Part shown: positions 25,800 to 37,578 of the stretch, piece by piece | How positions within the stretch are numbered: the first letter of the stretch is position 1 | Layout: each line of letters begins with the position of its first letter | NCBI GenBank assembly: GCA_025024175.1 | Contig: QCXZ01000064.1 | Span: forward strand, 52,225,325-52,289,324 | DNA: 64,000 nt | Origin: Rhyzopertha dominica | Taxonomy: Eukaryota; Arthropoda; Insecta; Coleoptera; Bostrichidae | Reading direction: 5' to 3' | The notes under the pieces: generated by a model | Seen by the model: the letters and a program-made list of their open reading frames with translations, nothing else | Told to the model about the DNA's origin: nothing | Database searches by the model: none | Program-made: the position numbers and the translations under genes

Positions 25800-26330
25800 A
25801 TACGGCCCATACGAAAAAGGAATACAGAAAACAAGATGGAGGACATAAAAAGAAACTTTATTTGATGGCTTGGTAGGAGAATTTTATGCAAGAATGCGTA
25901 AAACGATTAACCAAAAATTTAAAAAATCTTATAAACTAGGAGAAAAGAGTATGGCCGTTAAATAAGAGTATAGAGATGTTGTGGAAGCGATGCAATGGAA
26001 AAATTAGCAAGATTGCAGACTGTTCATCTTACGATAACAAAAAAGCAAGAAGCAGATGATAGTGCAAAGCTTCAAGAAAGGAGTGAAATTAGAAAACAAG
26101 ACAATTCTGGTGAAATCATAAGATAAGAACTAGAAATGAGGAAAACCGCGATCAACTCGAACGCAAATATACTATTGCTGAGGACTATTAAATTCACCAC
26201 AGGCAGGATAATATTAACAAGGAGGGGCAATGGAAAAAAAACAGTGACTATAACTCAGAGGTAGAAGAACGCTAAAACAAAAGTACAAAAGAAGGTCCTC
26301 GCATTTTATTACTGCAGCTATTCAGAAGAA
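25800..26330 (+). other. Purine-rich stretch, unassigned, possibly decayed coding sequence
   Basis: The + strand is unusually rich in A and G over 500 bp, in contrast to its surroundings, and reads as Lys/Glu-rich fragments in several frames with many stops. Such a strand bias is often seen in decayed ORF1 or gag-like genes. I could not recognise a conserved motif. It directly adjoins the 3' end of the minus-strand LINE at 26348. Confidence 0.2.
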
Positions 26331-26984
26331 TGTAGCCTATGCAAACGATATTTATTTATTTAGTTTTTATTTATTTAGTTTGCATTGATCGGTACAACAG
26401 GACGAGTCCAAAAACATACAGTCGCAATAGTTAAGTTATAAAATTAATACTTATAATCAAATATTAAATAAAGTATTCAAATCACACTAGCGTATATAAT
26501 GGAAATCTCAAGNGATCAGTATTAGAAAGCAGAATAAAAATATTGGTAAGCTTTCTTTTTAGGAATTTAAGATGACTAGCAGAAAAAATGTCTATAACAA
26601 ATAACTGTGAAAGTTCATTGTATAGATAGTTTTAATTCTACGTGACCATGAATGTAAATAATAGTTTGTGTTTGATTTATCGATTTGAAATAAATTCACA
26701 TGGCGAGCTACGTATGAGGGAACTATAAGTTTAATAATGTCAACAATATCACCAGTTGATTTTGTTATTAATAATTTTAAATAAGAACAGAATCTCATTA
26801 ACTTTCCTAACACTTTCAAGCTGCAGTATATTTGATTTGTAATAAATACGACGCCGTTCAACAATTGAGGGGAAGTATTTCTTGTTAACATACCTTACAA
26901 ATGTTTTTGAACATTCATTCGATATATGTATTTTAACGGGATTACATACTACCGAACAGTAGTTTACCAAACTGACCACATAAG

Positions 26985-28144
26985 GCTGTCTTATGATAAC
27001 CGGTGGTATGAGAACGACACCTACTGCATCTATGCAGGTGCTTCTGGGACTGGAACCTCTACACGTAAGGGTAGAGTATGAAGCCCGGAAAGCGGCCTTT
27101 AGATTGCAGGGGTTAGGTAATTGGAAGTCTGGGGGAGAAGGGCACCGTATAGCGCTCTCTGTACCGAACGGAGATCAAGCTATTCTCTCAATGACAAGAG
27201 ATAGTATTAACACGACTATGTGTTTTAACACACCATACAGAATCGTTATCCCCGATAAAGAGGAGTGGTTTCTGAATGGTGAAAACATGCTTGTACCACA
27301 AGGACTCATCTAAGTACACAGATGGATCTAAAATGGACACAGGCACAGGCGCGGGAGTATGTGGTACATCTCCGAGGGTGCAACTCAGTTTGTCACTAGG
27401 AGAGTACCCTAGCGTATTCTAAGCGGAAATTTATGCAATTCTGGCATGTGCTCATGAGAACCTCAGAAGAGGGTATTCCGGACTGCATATCTATGTTAGG
27501 GTGCGCTCCGGCCTTTTACTGAACTGTCGTAACACATTAGTAAGGTTGGCCCAACATAATCGGGTTAACTTGATTTGGGTGCCTGCTCATGCAGGCATTG
27601 AAGGCAATGAAATGGCTGATGAATTAGCGAAGAAGGCGGCGTCCGCATGTTATCTCGGACCACAACCTTCCATCGCCATTCCAGAAAGCAGACTGAGGGC
27701 CGAGATCACAAAGTGGCTTGGTCGTCAGTTTTACCTGTATTGGGAAGACGCACCGGAACTGAGGCAATCTAGGGCCTTCATCACTGGACCTACGCTTGCT
27801 CAGGAACGCAAATGGCTTTTAAGCCGGAGTCGTTCTCAATAAACACCTATATAATATGGGTGCAGTGGAAAGCAGCACCTGTAGGTTCTGCTCAGAAGAG
27901 GAGGAAACTCCGATTCACCTCCTTACCAACTGCGGACCGCTGGGGGGCAAAAGGTTTGGAGAATTTGGGTCTCAATTTATTAAGACTGAAGATCTTTCTA
28001 GATTATCTTGGAAAGAGATACTGCACTTCTTTGAGAAGGCAGGACTCTTCTAAGCTACGGTGCGGGCACAATGGATCGAAAGGTCTAAGTGCAGCGCCCT
28101 GCCCCATTTGCAGGGTCGCACCGCAGAAGATAGATAGATAGATA
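26985..28144 (+). mobile_element. RNase-H-bearing LINE (I/R1-like group), 5'-truncated, with (GATA)n tail
   Basis: The + strand begins inside the end of the reverse transcriptase (TPTASMQVLLGLEPLHV, YEARKAAFRL) and continues into an RNase H domain: TDGSKMDTGTGAG with the first Asp at about 27320, and AEIYAI preceded by a stop where Gln is expected. The 'SDS' segment is deleted near 27500. LIWVPAHAGIEGNEMADELA follows, with AHAG in place of the usual GHAG. A frameshift near 27845 leads to a CCHC-like knuckle (CRFCSEEEETPIHLLTNC). The 3' UTR holds a hairpin (CCCTGC/GCAGGG, 28096-28114) and ends in GATA repeats. Eleven bases, GACCACATAAG, flank the insertion on both sides. Confidence 0.88.
28126..28144 (+). 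repeat. (GATA)n tail
   Basis: Four to five GATA units end the inner LINE. A short tandem tail instead of poly(A) is known from several non-LTR families of the I/R1 group. Confidence 0.8.
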
Positions 28145-31100
28145 GACCACATAAGTAATACAAAGATTTCGTATTGTGTTAGGATTTTCAAACGCCTGAC
28201 AACTCCGACAAAGGAAACCCAACATTCTATTAGCTTTTATAGCTATACTGTTAACGTGTTAGTCAAAAAGATATGGGGTACTGAGCTGCCGGCATGACAC
28301 TCGAAACATAAAAAGGAAGATAAAAGTGGTTGTAACAACTATATAATGTGACTGTTCGAATACATAATTGAAGTAGACTAAAAAGGAAAATAGGACTAAC
28401 AGTAGTGGATTCACGGATCGGTTTTAGAAAGGAAAAAGTACGCATTTTACAACAAAAAAAGTTATAAATTAACCAGTGACAACACAAAGAAAGGTATACT
28501 TAGCAGTTGTATGTAGATAGAAAGAAAACAATATGAGATCCTTAAGAAAAGGAAAGCAATTTAAAAAGGTGCTCACTATGATTAAAAGTTAATTGTCTGT
28601 AAAATGAGAAACAATATGAAATCAGTTATGTCTAAAATAAAAAAAATTGTCAATAATGGGAAGGACCTGGTTCCTTTTTTACAACAATGGGCGACATGAT
28701 AAGGATCACTAAATGAAATGCAGATCGTGGCCGAACGTGGCCTCTTGGACACACATTTCCGAATGCATATATGTTCTCAGATGCAGTTCTATAACATATT
28801 ATATCACAATATTTCAAAACATCTTAGCTAACAACAAATATATAAACTAAGCAACATTAAAGTTATAAAAGGGAAATGTTGTTACCATAAAGAATGAAAA
28901 ATGTACAAAGAGCACATGACTTTCTGTTTGTTATTATTCCAAAAATTTAACGAAGTTAGACTGCAGCAATTATATTGAATTCAAATAATGAGGGGAAAGG
29001 AAGCTTAGGCAAGCATATTATCACCTGTTATTACACAGCAACAGGGTTTTTTTCCTCGGCGATTTGTAGTAATAAACCTAATTGATAACGCTGTATTAAA
29101 GTATATCGATAGTTTTGTCGCCCAGGCCATGTTCAGAAAATTTGTTAATTATTATATCTTGCTTGTTCTTGCTACGTTTCGTTTTTTATATAAATAACTT
29201 TCCTTGTTATACTGTATTATTAATTAGTGTCAATAGCTCTCTCTCTCTCTGTTGTTCTGTATAGATGATTATACCGAACTTTAGTAATGTTGCTAGCTAT
29301 TGTTTTCCATACCGCTTGTTTCATTCAGAAACAAAAGAAAAGATATTAAAATTAAAGAAGAAAAATCAGTCATCAGATACGCTAATACTGAGAAACAATC
29401 ACTATTATACTGCGCGCTGGATAAAGATATGTTAAACAAAAGAAAAAACTAAACACAAAATAAATGCATTTAAAACAATAAAAAGCCGATTCTTACGGAT
29501 GTAATACTTACACATTCTCACAGAAATTTTGAGACAACTTGAATTATGTGCTAAAGGAGTGAAAGAACAAGAATGACTGTAATAAGAAACGTTTAGAACA
29601 AAGGGAATTTTAAGAAAAAAGGCGACAAAATAGTTTAATAGGGGATTTGGTGACAAGAAAAAACAATAAATTAACTATGTAGATACATATTTTATGTATA
29701 ACGCTCAAATTCCTAATGAAAGTGTAACAGTTAACAGGTATTAAAGTAATAATGTAATATAATAGTAGTACATTTTGAGTTGCAGGTATTAAAAACGTGC
29801 AGATGACACTAGCAAACCGGCAGTGCCCAGACCGCTTAAGTAGAGTTTTAAACAAACGTATTGGTATAATTAGGTGAAGGTTCTAGAAACGATCACAAAG
29901 TTTACCTTACTTTTTTTACTAAACAAACATAAAATGGTATCGTCATTTTGAATTTGTAAGTTAACAACCAAATCACTCATCGGCATTTTGTGTATCAAAA
30001 CATCAGTCATCAAATGAAGACACTTGGCTAAACGCTCTGTTTACTATTCTAGTCATCTGTACGTTTTTAAGACCTGCAAAAAATGCAGTCGTTATTTAAT
30101 ATATGCAGGTCTATTCCAATTCATACCAATATCAACTCAAATCCGGAAGATATTTGAAATGTCAGGAAAAAATAACGTTTTGTTAATTTCTATGGTTTCT
30201 CAGGTTTATACTGAAATTAAAGTCGTCGCACATTACAGGAGCTGGCAGCATTCACCACTACGGGAACTTAGGAATTTTGAATAATAAATAATCCAATGTA
30301 TAAGCACGTTAGAGCGGTTGCCCAATTTTCAGATGAAAAGGAATGGTCTATCTGCACCATCGCGCATCATCCAACGGTAATATCTGGCGAACCTAACCCG
30401 TGGAGGCTAGGACATTTTCAACGGCCATGGCTGAATCTTAAACCTAAACCAGGTCCTTGCGCAATTTAGCCTTTACCTATATTGGATTTGATCTGTTTCC
30501 ATTTAGCGAAAAAGGCAAACGTCGTCTGCTAGATTAAGGATTTTTGTTGTCCCAACACAATACTTTTCAGCCCCACGTCTGAGCGGCCGAGAGAAAATTA
30601 AATTCGGCGTTGACAAACGTGTACAATCAATGGCGCACAGCTTAAGAGCTATTGAAATTCTTTTAGACAGTTAGCGGAAGCGAAATGTCTTACAACATTA
30701 AGTATTNNTCGGAAATATAGCTTCTAAATGCGGCTACATGCGAGGTAAGCGCCAAATTTTTAAAGAGATGACTTAGGTTTGCATNTNAATTCTACTTTCA
30801 TTGTATTTTTTACTGTTTAAATACATGCCCAATTTCGAAAAACCTTTGGTTTATATTCCAAACGGTTAATACGTAGTGCTTGGGGTACACTTACTCATTA
30901 CTCATTTATAGTATCTTATTAATAGTACATAAAAGAATAGGCCCTTTTGGACGAATGCAGTTTTTAATCAAACGAAAAATTTGAGTGACTTTTCTAATAG
31001 AATTATGCCAAAAACCAGACATTTGTTTAAATTGAGGAACATAATAAAACCTATACAAAAGTTATTATGAATTTGGCGGAATGGAATGCGAAAACTAACG

Positions 31101-31839
31101 CAACATAAAATTCTTGTTGTGTGCAGTGTAGAAGACAAGGAGGATGTCAAAAAGCAAGAACTATTTTTTACTTATCCTGGACATAATGCTCTAACAAAAA
31201 CCTGTAAAATATTTATTACGAGTTGTATATTATACAGGAATATACTAAAGTCAATAGGTGGTTTTCTTTAGTAAACAGCTTTTCACGGGTAGTAGAACAT
31301 ATTATCCCAACAACAAATACCTTCCAGTCGTCACCTCCATTCGCTAAAAATGTCTGTTTATTATAGGAGTACGGGCGCATTATCGCTTGGCTTAGGCGAA
31401 TGGGGGGGAGTAGATCGCATCAAAAGAGTCACGTCATCGGTGTGAGAAATGCGCTAGAATTTATTTTCGCGCGCGTTAATTTTTTGCGATAACTCCTAAA
31501 ATATTCGTTTAAATTATATGGTGTATAAGATTATAATACTGTGCATTGTGCTTAAAGTAACTAACATATTTGGGTTGATTAATACTGTATCCGTCTGAAT
31601 AATTTTCAATTACCGCATTGTACGTAACCATTTTTTTTTAAGATAGAATCGGTATAGAAAGCTATAGTAATAAGATAGATATATGCCATCCCGGACTTTT
31701 TTGTAGATGTATATAAGAGGAATATTCCACCATGCATTGCTATATTATATCTCAAAAGGATTGGCCATGGTCTTCGATGAACGCTCCCAGGCCGCTTGAC
31801 TTTTTCCGTCACTTCCAACAATTATCCTTATATTTCAAC

Positions 31840-32005
31840 TAATTTACAAAAAAAACTTTGACAAATTTATACATAAACCTTCCTCATGAATCACTCTATA
31901 TGTTGGTGTAAACCGCATGAAAATCCGTTCAGTAGTTTTTGAGTTTATCGCAAACAGAAAAACAGACGTGGCAGAGGACTTTGTTTTATAATCCGTAGTG
32001 ATAAG
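31840..32005 (+). mobile_element. RTE-like non-LTR 3' tail candidate
   Basis: The run ACCTTCCTCATGAATCACTC, then AACCGCATGAAAATCCGTTC, then GTAGTTTTTGAGTTTATCGC, a CAGACGTGGCAGAGGACTTT stretch and a GTAGTGAT end is a pattern I recall from abundant 3' tails of arthropod RTE-type LINEs. The element may begin earlier, around 31370, where the sequence changes character. There is no coding part, so it is either a severely truncated copy or a nonautonomous derivative. The family label is from memory and not checked. Confidence 0.4.
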
Positions 32006-33408
32006 TTTTATAACGAAATATTCTTGACAAAAGTTTTTTAGCTATATTTATTAATCAAGTAGGCTTGCATGTCAAGGCATTTTTGGCAACATGTTCTTTG
32101 TAAGAGTGATTAAACAGTTTATTTGCTGATTTGTATCACTTTTTCTTTCTTTGCTCGGGCAATGATAATCCTACAAAAATTGTAGGTGTATCTTCTTTTT
32201 GAGAGTAATTGCAATATAATGGCTATGTAGAGATCGACAACGTTCATGCGGGTTCGCGTCAATTATGCAAGCTTGCTTTGTATGATGATATTAGTAGTAG
32301 GTAGTTCGATTGTAAAAAGAAGCAGAATAGAAAAACAGAAAAACAAACATAAACTTTACAAAGTACATAATTTTCGTGACATGATTCTAACAGAAGAATG
32401 CAGTTTTCAGCAATAACTATACCGTTGGCCAATGGTTATCTAGATAATACGAAGAGTATTTTATTTTCTGATTAGGCCACTTTTTGCTTACCTACATGAG
32501 TTTGTAAACAGACGCTACTAATCTAACATTCTCGTGGTGTGTCAAGATTTGAGTCGGTTGAACGTTTTTTTTTCTGGAGTTATTTAAAGGGTAAGATACA
32601 CATAGGCAAATTAAAATACCGGATGATTTCAAGAAAAGTTCGACAAATATTAATTACAAATATTTCGGAAACATCTTGATGTTTTTAATTAAAAAAACTG
32701 TGGTTATTTCAGACATAAAAAATATACCAACTTTCACCAAATTTAATTAAAATTGTATTATATTTGTGAAAATAAAAACAAAACGAGAAAACAAGAAAAA
32801 GCGATTTTTCGCAAGTTTCTCGGAAATTCTAAAGTTATAATAAAAAGTGACCAGACCAAACCAGAAGTTGTTGATTTTTTATTTACAACTTTTGTTTTAA
32901 CGTTAACTTTCGCGGAAAACCGCAAGAATGCGATTTCTACAGTGTTTTCAACCCCCCTTCCCCACACCCCTGCTCACGCTTTTTTTGGTTTATTATACCT
33001 CCCTTTACACCTATAGATGTGCGGATAACAATATTTTGCGTAAATGTAATTTGGTTGGACTATAAATTGTGAAGAAAACGCATGAAAATGTCGTTTGTCA
33101 AATTAAGAGTCAAATATGATGTTGAAGAATAGAGAATTCTAATAAATTTATCGGGTCATAAATCTTCAAGGCATGCATCTTAAGTTAGTAACTATAATAA
33201 CAAAACAATTTGTTTCGCTTCATATTTACGAGACTCCACTCAGTTAAACAAAAAGTTACGTTATCGTTTAATGCTTGTATTAAATCATTTTACCGTTTAC
33301 TTTATCGCACTCTAAAGACATCTCCTAGTCCCAAGGGCATAATTACTTTTAGGGTTGTCCCAGAAGTAAGGGAGAAAATCAAATTAAATTATTTCATTTT
33401 TTACTCAC

Positions 33409-33486
33409 AGTATTCTCAGCTTTGGTAAATTCGCACTGAAGACCTCGGGCTGGATTTTCAGCAGCTTCGGCGCCCTGTGTATGTAG
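33409..33486 (-). CDS. Lgr1: LGR exon 5: leucine-rich repeat (78 bp), hormone-receptor signature
   Basis: The exon is 78 bp, with acceptor CTCCCTTTTTCAG and donor GTGAGTAAAA, phase 2 on both sides. It encodes YIHRAPKLLKIQPEVF followed by SANLPKLRI. The combination of an 'IH.AP.L..I.PE.F' start and an 'NLPKL' end is characteristic of the FSHR/TSHR/LHR ectodomain repeat that precedes the 'NTG' repeat, and exon 6 indeed supplies that next repeat. This exon is the strongest single piece of evidence for the family assignment. Confidence 0.87.
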
Positions 33487-33649
33487 CTGAAAAAGGGAGC
33501 AATAATTTATTTTTCAATTTCAGCGGCCCTAATTGCTTTGGCTCGGGCGTTCGAGCTAATATTTGCTAATTTTTATATTACATTTGAAGAGGGCACGTTT
33601 ATTTAATTTTTTGTGTAGGTNTAACTTTTGAAATATGTTTTATACTTAC
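33487..33649 (-). other. LGR intron 4 (163 bp)
   Basis: A short intron between exons 4 and 5 with GTAAGTATAA donor and CCCTTTTTCAG acceptor. It carries one ambiguous base at about 33621 and no other feature. Confidence 0.75.
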
Positions 33650-33724
33650 ATGGTCTGGAGTTCCCTTAAGTGTTGGAAAACGCCAGTTTCGAAGTAGTAG
33701 AATCTTTCCAAATTTTCCAATGTA
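33650..33724 (-). CDS. Lgr1: LGR exon 4: leucine-rich repeat (75 bp)
   Basis: The exon is 75 bp, with acceptor AATTTCTTTTTACAG and donor GTAAGTATAA, phase 2 on both sides. It reads TLENLERFYYFETGVF then QHLRELQT. The pattern L..L......tgVF..L.eLq is a standard LRR with the usual Phe before the last leucine pair. A 163-bp intron separates it from exon 5, the shortest intron seen in the gene. Order places it at the third repeat exon of the hormone-receptor family. Confidence 0.8.
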
Positions 33725-34437
33725 CTGTAAAAAGAAATTTACGAATTAAGTTTGGTATGTATGTGGTATGTACTAAAATGTATAATCTAGTATTTAGTAA
33801 CAGTTAAGTCAAAAAAATGAAGTGAGTTTTAAACCTGTTGCTGCGAGACAAGTCTTTCGTAAGCTATACCTATCAAAATAATTAATAGTGAATTAAGCAA
33901 GCAAGCAGGCTAAACATAATTGATGCGTTTGATGCACGACTGCAGGTTGACATAGTTTAGATGTCCAAAGCGTTTGATACTGTCTACGTAAACATTCTTT
34001 CATTCAAGCTCAATATTAACTTGTACCTTTCAATATATATGTTAATAAGGTAAAATAACATGTTCTAAATGTTTGGGTTTATCAATGAAACACACTGCTG
34101 GTAGTTTCATAAATGGCCAACCCTCTTTGTCGTTATACAATTATTGCTTTATTTGGAGTAAGTTAAAACAAGCCCTCAGAATAAGACATAGGTACGTAAC
34201 TGCTTTCGATTGCTGCAAGTAGATTTTTGAAACACCTATCGCACATATTTTACAAAAAAAATTGTTGGCAGTGCAAATCACTCTCTGTTTTCTCTCAAAC
34301 ATCATTACATTAAAGGTCCCGTTCTTCCTTAATCTTCTTGTATAGATCATTTAGCGGTAGTATTAGATCCAATTTATTATTATTAATAATAATAATACTA
34401 TTGAAAATGACATTAACATGCATCACATATATATTAT

Positions 34438-34795
34438 GTGGAATTTTATGCGAAACATAGTGCTAATACATTCGACATTTCCGAAAAAATGTCCGGACGT
34501 GGAAGTGGACGTATATGGGCTACACCATTAAAGAAGCCAAAAATAGTTGAATTATTAATTTCCAACACGACTGAAATTAGACAACAAATCTATGAGCAGC
34601 ACAAAGTCAATATGCCAGTGACAACCGACTTTTCAAAACGTTATTTAGAAGCAATACTTTTTTTTGATGGCAATGTATCGAGTTTGAAGAGCCTGGTAAA
34701 ATATTTGGGTTTCAAATATATAAAGACTAGNACCTGTGTTTTCTTTGTGAAAGACCTGATATTGTCGTGAAAAGAATAAACATTTTTACGGTTGT
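34438..34795 (+). pseudogene. N-terminal part of a DDE_3-type (IS630/Tc1 superfamily) transposase
   Basis: The open stretch encodes a Lys-rich helix-turn-helix region: TEIRQQIYEQHKVNMPVTTD, then LFFDGNVSSLKSLVKYLGFKY. A frameshift near the ambiguous base (34731) is followed by a CERPDIV-type segment (34745-34775) in another frame. 'SLK..LK.LGFKYKKT...ERPDIV' is the known linker before the catalytic domain in a group of insect transposases with a DDE_3 domain. The catalytic domain is missing here. The fragment at 54697-55225 supplies the same family's C-terminal part, but on the other strand and 20 kb away, so they are separate copies. Confidence 0.6.
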
Positions 34796-35586
34796 TTAAA
34801 GATTTGAAAGCACACAGTATATTTCTTTTTCTTGAAAAAACCTTGATATTTTAATACGTGAGGAACACATGGCAAGATGACTCAGTGCTTAGCTTGTAGA
34901 TAGTCAAATTGCTGTGATGGGAAAAGATACATTTACCATACATTGCCAAGACAATATGGATGCCACACTATTTAAAAACGGATTTCCGAAAAATTGTTAG
35001 CACTACTTGCAGAACCGACAGCAATTTTTATGAGTACTATTCCAAACTATTTGAAAAAATCTGTTATTATATCTCCAACTGGATATTAAATAATGTTCAT
35101 TTATTATTCTGTATATTTCCAAAATTTCAATACAATTTAATTTTGAATATTTGGTACAAGTGTGTAACGAATTTAAATTGTTTAAGGTAGCAGTGTGTTT
35201 AAGTAACAATAAATGGTTGGCAAAAACGAATGTGTTGTAACAATATAAGTATTTTTAAAATTTTTAAATTGTTTGGGATGTTCGATCCTCTAATTAAAAG
35301 GGATATCCGGTCTAGTTTCTATAAAACTGTCTAAATTATTTTCCTCATTTGGACTAAATCTTGCCTTTTCTACGGTAGGCAGTGTTTTCTCTCTTTGTAG
35401 GTAATAAAGACAAAATTCCAGTTTTGAATAATTCAGAAATATATTGCTGCATGCTAGCGGAATCAGTGCCATCTGTGAACTGGAGTTGCAGACACATAGA
35501 TGGAGTGTGGTAGGACACTGCAAATAGTGATCCTAGCGCCAGACTCATCACGGGTAATGTGGAGCCTCTCCAGAGAATTCTATCAA

Positions 35587-35748
35587 TGAACCTTCCCGAC
35601 ATTTTCTATAACGTCTGGAAGGTGTCGGTTTTGGAATTTTCGATGGGGTTATAAATAGTCAGTGATTTTGAATTTAAATGTAAAATCGCTTTAAATAGCA
35701 CTACGGAGAAAGCTCGGGCAGTTCTGAATTTGAATGGTGGTTATAAAG
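35587..35748 (+). promoter_or_regulatory. Heat-shock-element-like arrays with TATA box
   Basis: TGAACCTTCCCGACATTTTC (35587-35606) reads as four adjacent 5-bp units nGAAn/nTTCn, two perfect and two with one mismatch. GGAATTTTCG at 35633-35642 supplies two more perfect units, and TATAAATAG follows at 35650-35658. A second TATA-like TATAAAG is at 35742-35748. This is the arrangement of insect heat-shock promoters. No recognisable gene follows on the + strand, so it could be a relic promoter, a retrotransposon LTR with stress response, or chance in AT-rich DNA. Confidence 0.4.
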
Positions 35749-37503
35749 CGAGCGAAAGCCTTAGTGAAGCAGATAGATCTATTTCGTTATCATTATAGTT
35801 CATCAGTGCAATAGTGTTTAATATCTTCTGTTTGTAGTGGTGTTGTATGTGTTTATTATTTACGTATGGCCTGGAGTGGTGTCTCATTTCTATTCTAGAT
35901 CATTTTTTCTTTTCTTCTGTCGTTTGTTTATTGTTATCGTTTAGGTCAAGTTTTCCAATTTTTGTGTTGAGACGATAAAGCTGCGAAATGTAACGGTTTC
36001 GTCTTCAGTAAATAATGGTGTAGAAATATCTTTTAAAGCGATGATGACAGGAAACAAGAACTTGAAAATTGATATAAGAACAAACGGTGTGCAGCAATAT
36101 TAATGTAAAAAGCTTATGATATCTGTACATCACAGGGTGCAGAATAGATTTACACCACAAAAAAGTAGGTATTAGCTACTAGTTAGTAACCTAATAACTT
36201 TGCTGATCTTTGTCATACCATGAGATAATTTGTTATCAGCTAGAGATACCCAATATACAGCATATATATCGCCTTCAGCAAGATTTACATCAGGGAAGCA
36301 ATTACGTAGTGCTTACGTAAAGTGAATTCCCGAGCTCGTACATCTCCACTGCATATGCACATTTGTGAACATATTAACCGAGCGGCGTAATTACATTATA
36401 TTTCCGCACCACTACCCAGATTGCCTGAGAAATAAACGCAGGTTTTTAGATACAATATACAAAGTTGATTTTTAATTTAAGGATGTTAACGTATTTATCC
36501 TTTGAAATCCATATTACAAGAATATAAAACTGCTGGTAGGACGTTGTCTCTGGCCTGGCTGCTAGTATGCAGTTGGCTCTTTTGGATTTTAGTTACCTTT
36601 CCATAGTTGTAGCAGAATATTCTGCACCACAATGTTTCGTGAAAAGTGGAACCGTATCTGACGCCGCGCTTGGAGTAGGTACCGCAAATCAGGATGACTG
36701 CGGTCTTGACATTAGAAAACAAGTTTACTTTGAACCTGCTATCTAGTCCATGGCTTCTTTTCATTATTCATTATTAGAATCAGGATGCACTTTATTTTTA
36801 TAGACTAAGACAAATTGTCCCATCTTTTAGTTATTATTGTATAGCTGCTGAACGAAAAATGTATTTCAAAACGTTAAAGTGTACAAAATGTTTAATATTT
36901 GCCCTGATACGATATTATAGTGTGCGCAAAAAGACTAGGTATATAAATCTTTGCTGCGAATATTAAAAACACTGCTTCGTGAAAGCTGATAATGGTATTG
37001 ACAGTGACTTTCAGCGTTTAAAGAGCAGTAATAGATTTAGGTCTAAGTGTGCTACTTAAAACAATAAAACACGTTTCTAGATTTTGTAGCATATAGTTAT
37101 AGGGGATAGTAAGCAAACCGATAACGTGAAAAACATAATATTAAAATTTCAGTCATCAAGCCATTTTTAAATACTATTTTTACTATACCATGCCTTGATA
37201 ATTTAGTATACTCTTAAGCGTAGATGTTATATTGCTAATAAGCAACCTGTAAAGTAACTTTCACGTNAACCTTTTTTGTTGAGCTCGGATGCTTTTGTGC
37301 ATTAGTATGTTTATTTTAAAATTTAAACCTATACTTTTACAACATTGTCTTTATTCGGAGGTTTAATCATATCCAAGCGTTGGTTCTAAGTTCATTTTAC
37401 AAAACAAAATATATCTAGGCAAACTTTAGTAACGATATTTTGGATGCATCTTATATGGATTAATAAAAACGAAACACATGTATATTCGGTGGTCTATACT
37501 TAC

Positions 37504-37578
37504 AGTTCTCGGAGAGTTGCTGCATATGACGTTAAGGCGTCACTTTTTAAGACTTCTATACCTGCATCATCGACAATT
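37504..37578 (-). CDS. Lgr1: LGR exon 3: leucine-rich repeat (75 bp)
   Basis: The exon is 75 bp, from acceptor CTTCATTGTTTCAG to donor GTAAGTATAG, phase 2 on both sides. Its 24 whole codons read IVDDAGIEVLKSDAL then TSYAATLRE, with split Leu codons at the borders. Spacing of hydrophobic residues (I..L...AL....TLREL) fits one LRR. By order it corresponds to the second exon of the vertebrate hormone receptors. It follows the 24-kb intron. It is too short to be seen as an open reading frame on its own; the call rests on the splice signals, the phase and the match to the neighbouring repeats. Confidence 0.78.

Larger units (their letters stand above)
26974..28155. repeat. Target-site duplication GACCACATAAG around the inner LINE
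   Basis: GACCACATAAG occurs at 26974-26984 and at 28145-28155, immediately outside the truncated 5' end and the GATA tail of the inner LINE. Keeping one copy restores the reading frame of the host LINE on the minus strand. This is the direct mark of target-primed insertion. Confidence 0.85.
26348..28262 (-). mobile_element. Jockey/CR1-type LINE, 3' part, interrupted by another LINE
   Basis: The minus strand encodes the end of a non-LTR reverse transcriptase. Residues KANRMLGF-like and 'NPNTIRNLCITYV' (28250-28156) join in frame, once the insertion at 26985-28155 is removed, to VNYCSVV-NP and RYVNKKYFP, then SIVERRRIY, FLFKIINNKI and, after a frameshift, IVPSYVARH and TNYYLHS (26979-26600). 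This order is the typical C-terminal thumb of Jockey/CR1 elements. After the last coding remnant (about 26500) a 3' UTR ends in AAATAAATAAA at about 26381-26348. The copy is 5' truncated near 28262. Confidence 0.85.
15814..33408 (-). other. LGR intron 5 (17.6 kb), transposon-rich
   Basis: It holds an inverted repeat (18432-18590), a tRNA-derived SINE head (20411-20489), a large foldback structure (24190-24720), a nested pair of LINEs (26348-28262) and an RTE-like 3' tail (about 31840-32005). The strand 25800-26330 is unusually purine-rich on +. In 15814-18431, 18600-20400, 20490-24189, 28263-31370 and 32006-33408 I recognise no gene or named element. Confidence 0.7.
33725..37503 (-). other. 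LGR intron 3 (3.8 kb)
   Basis: It contains the + strand transposase N-terminal fragment (34438-34795) and the heat-shock-element/TATA cluster (35587-35748). A (TAA)n-like stretch at about 34376-34398 is a short microsatellite. Nothing else was recognised in 34800-35580 or 35750-37503. The minus-strand open frame at 35354-35602 was examined and could not be assigned. Confidence 0.7.

Noticed and set aside
29232..29250. Short (CT)n run, also (CTAAA)n at 17711-17730, (CTA)n at 39112-39126 and AAATT-type runs at about 4535-4575
   Set aside because: Ordinary short microsatellites without visible context.
35354..35602. Minus-strand 82-codon frame starting MSGRFIDRILW
   Set aside because: No recognised motif; overlaps the heat-shock-element cluster and could not be joined to any other coding piece.
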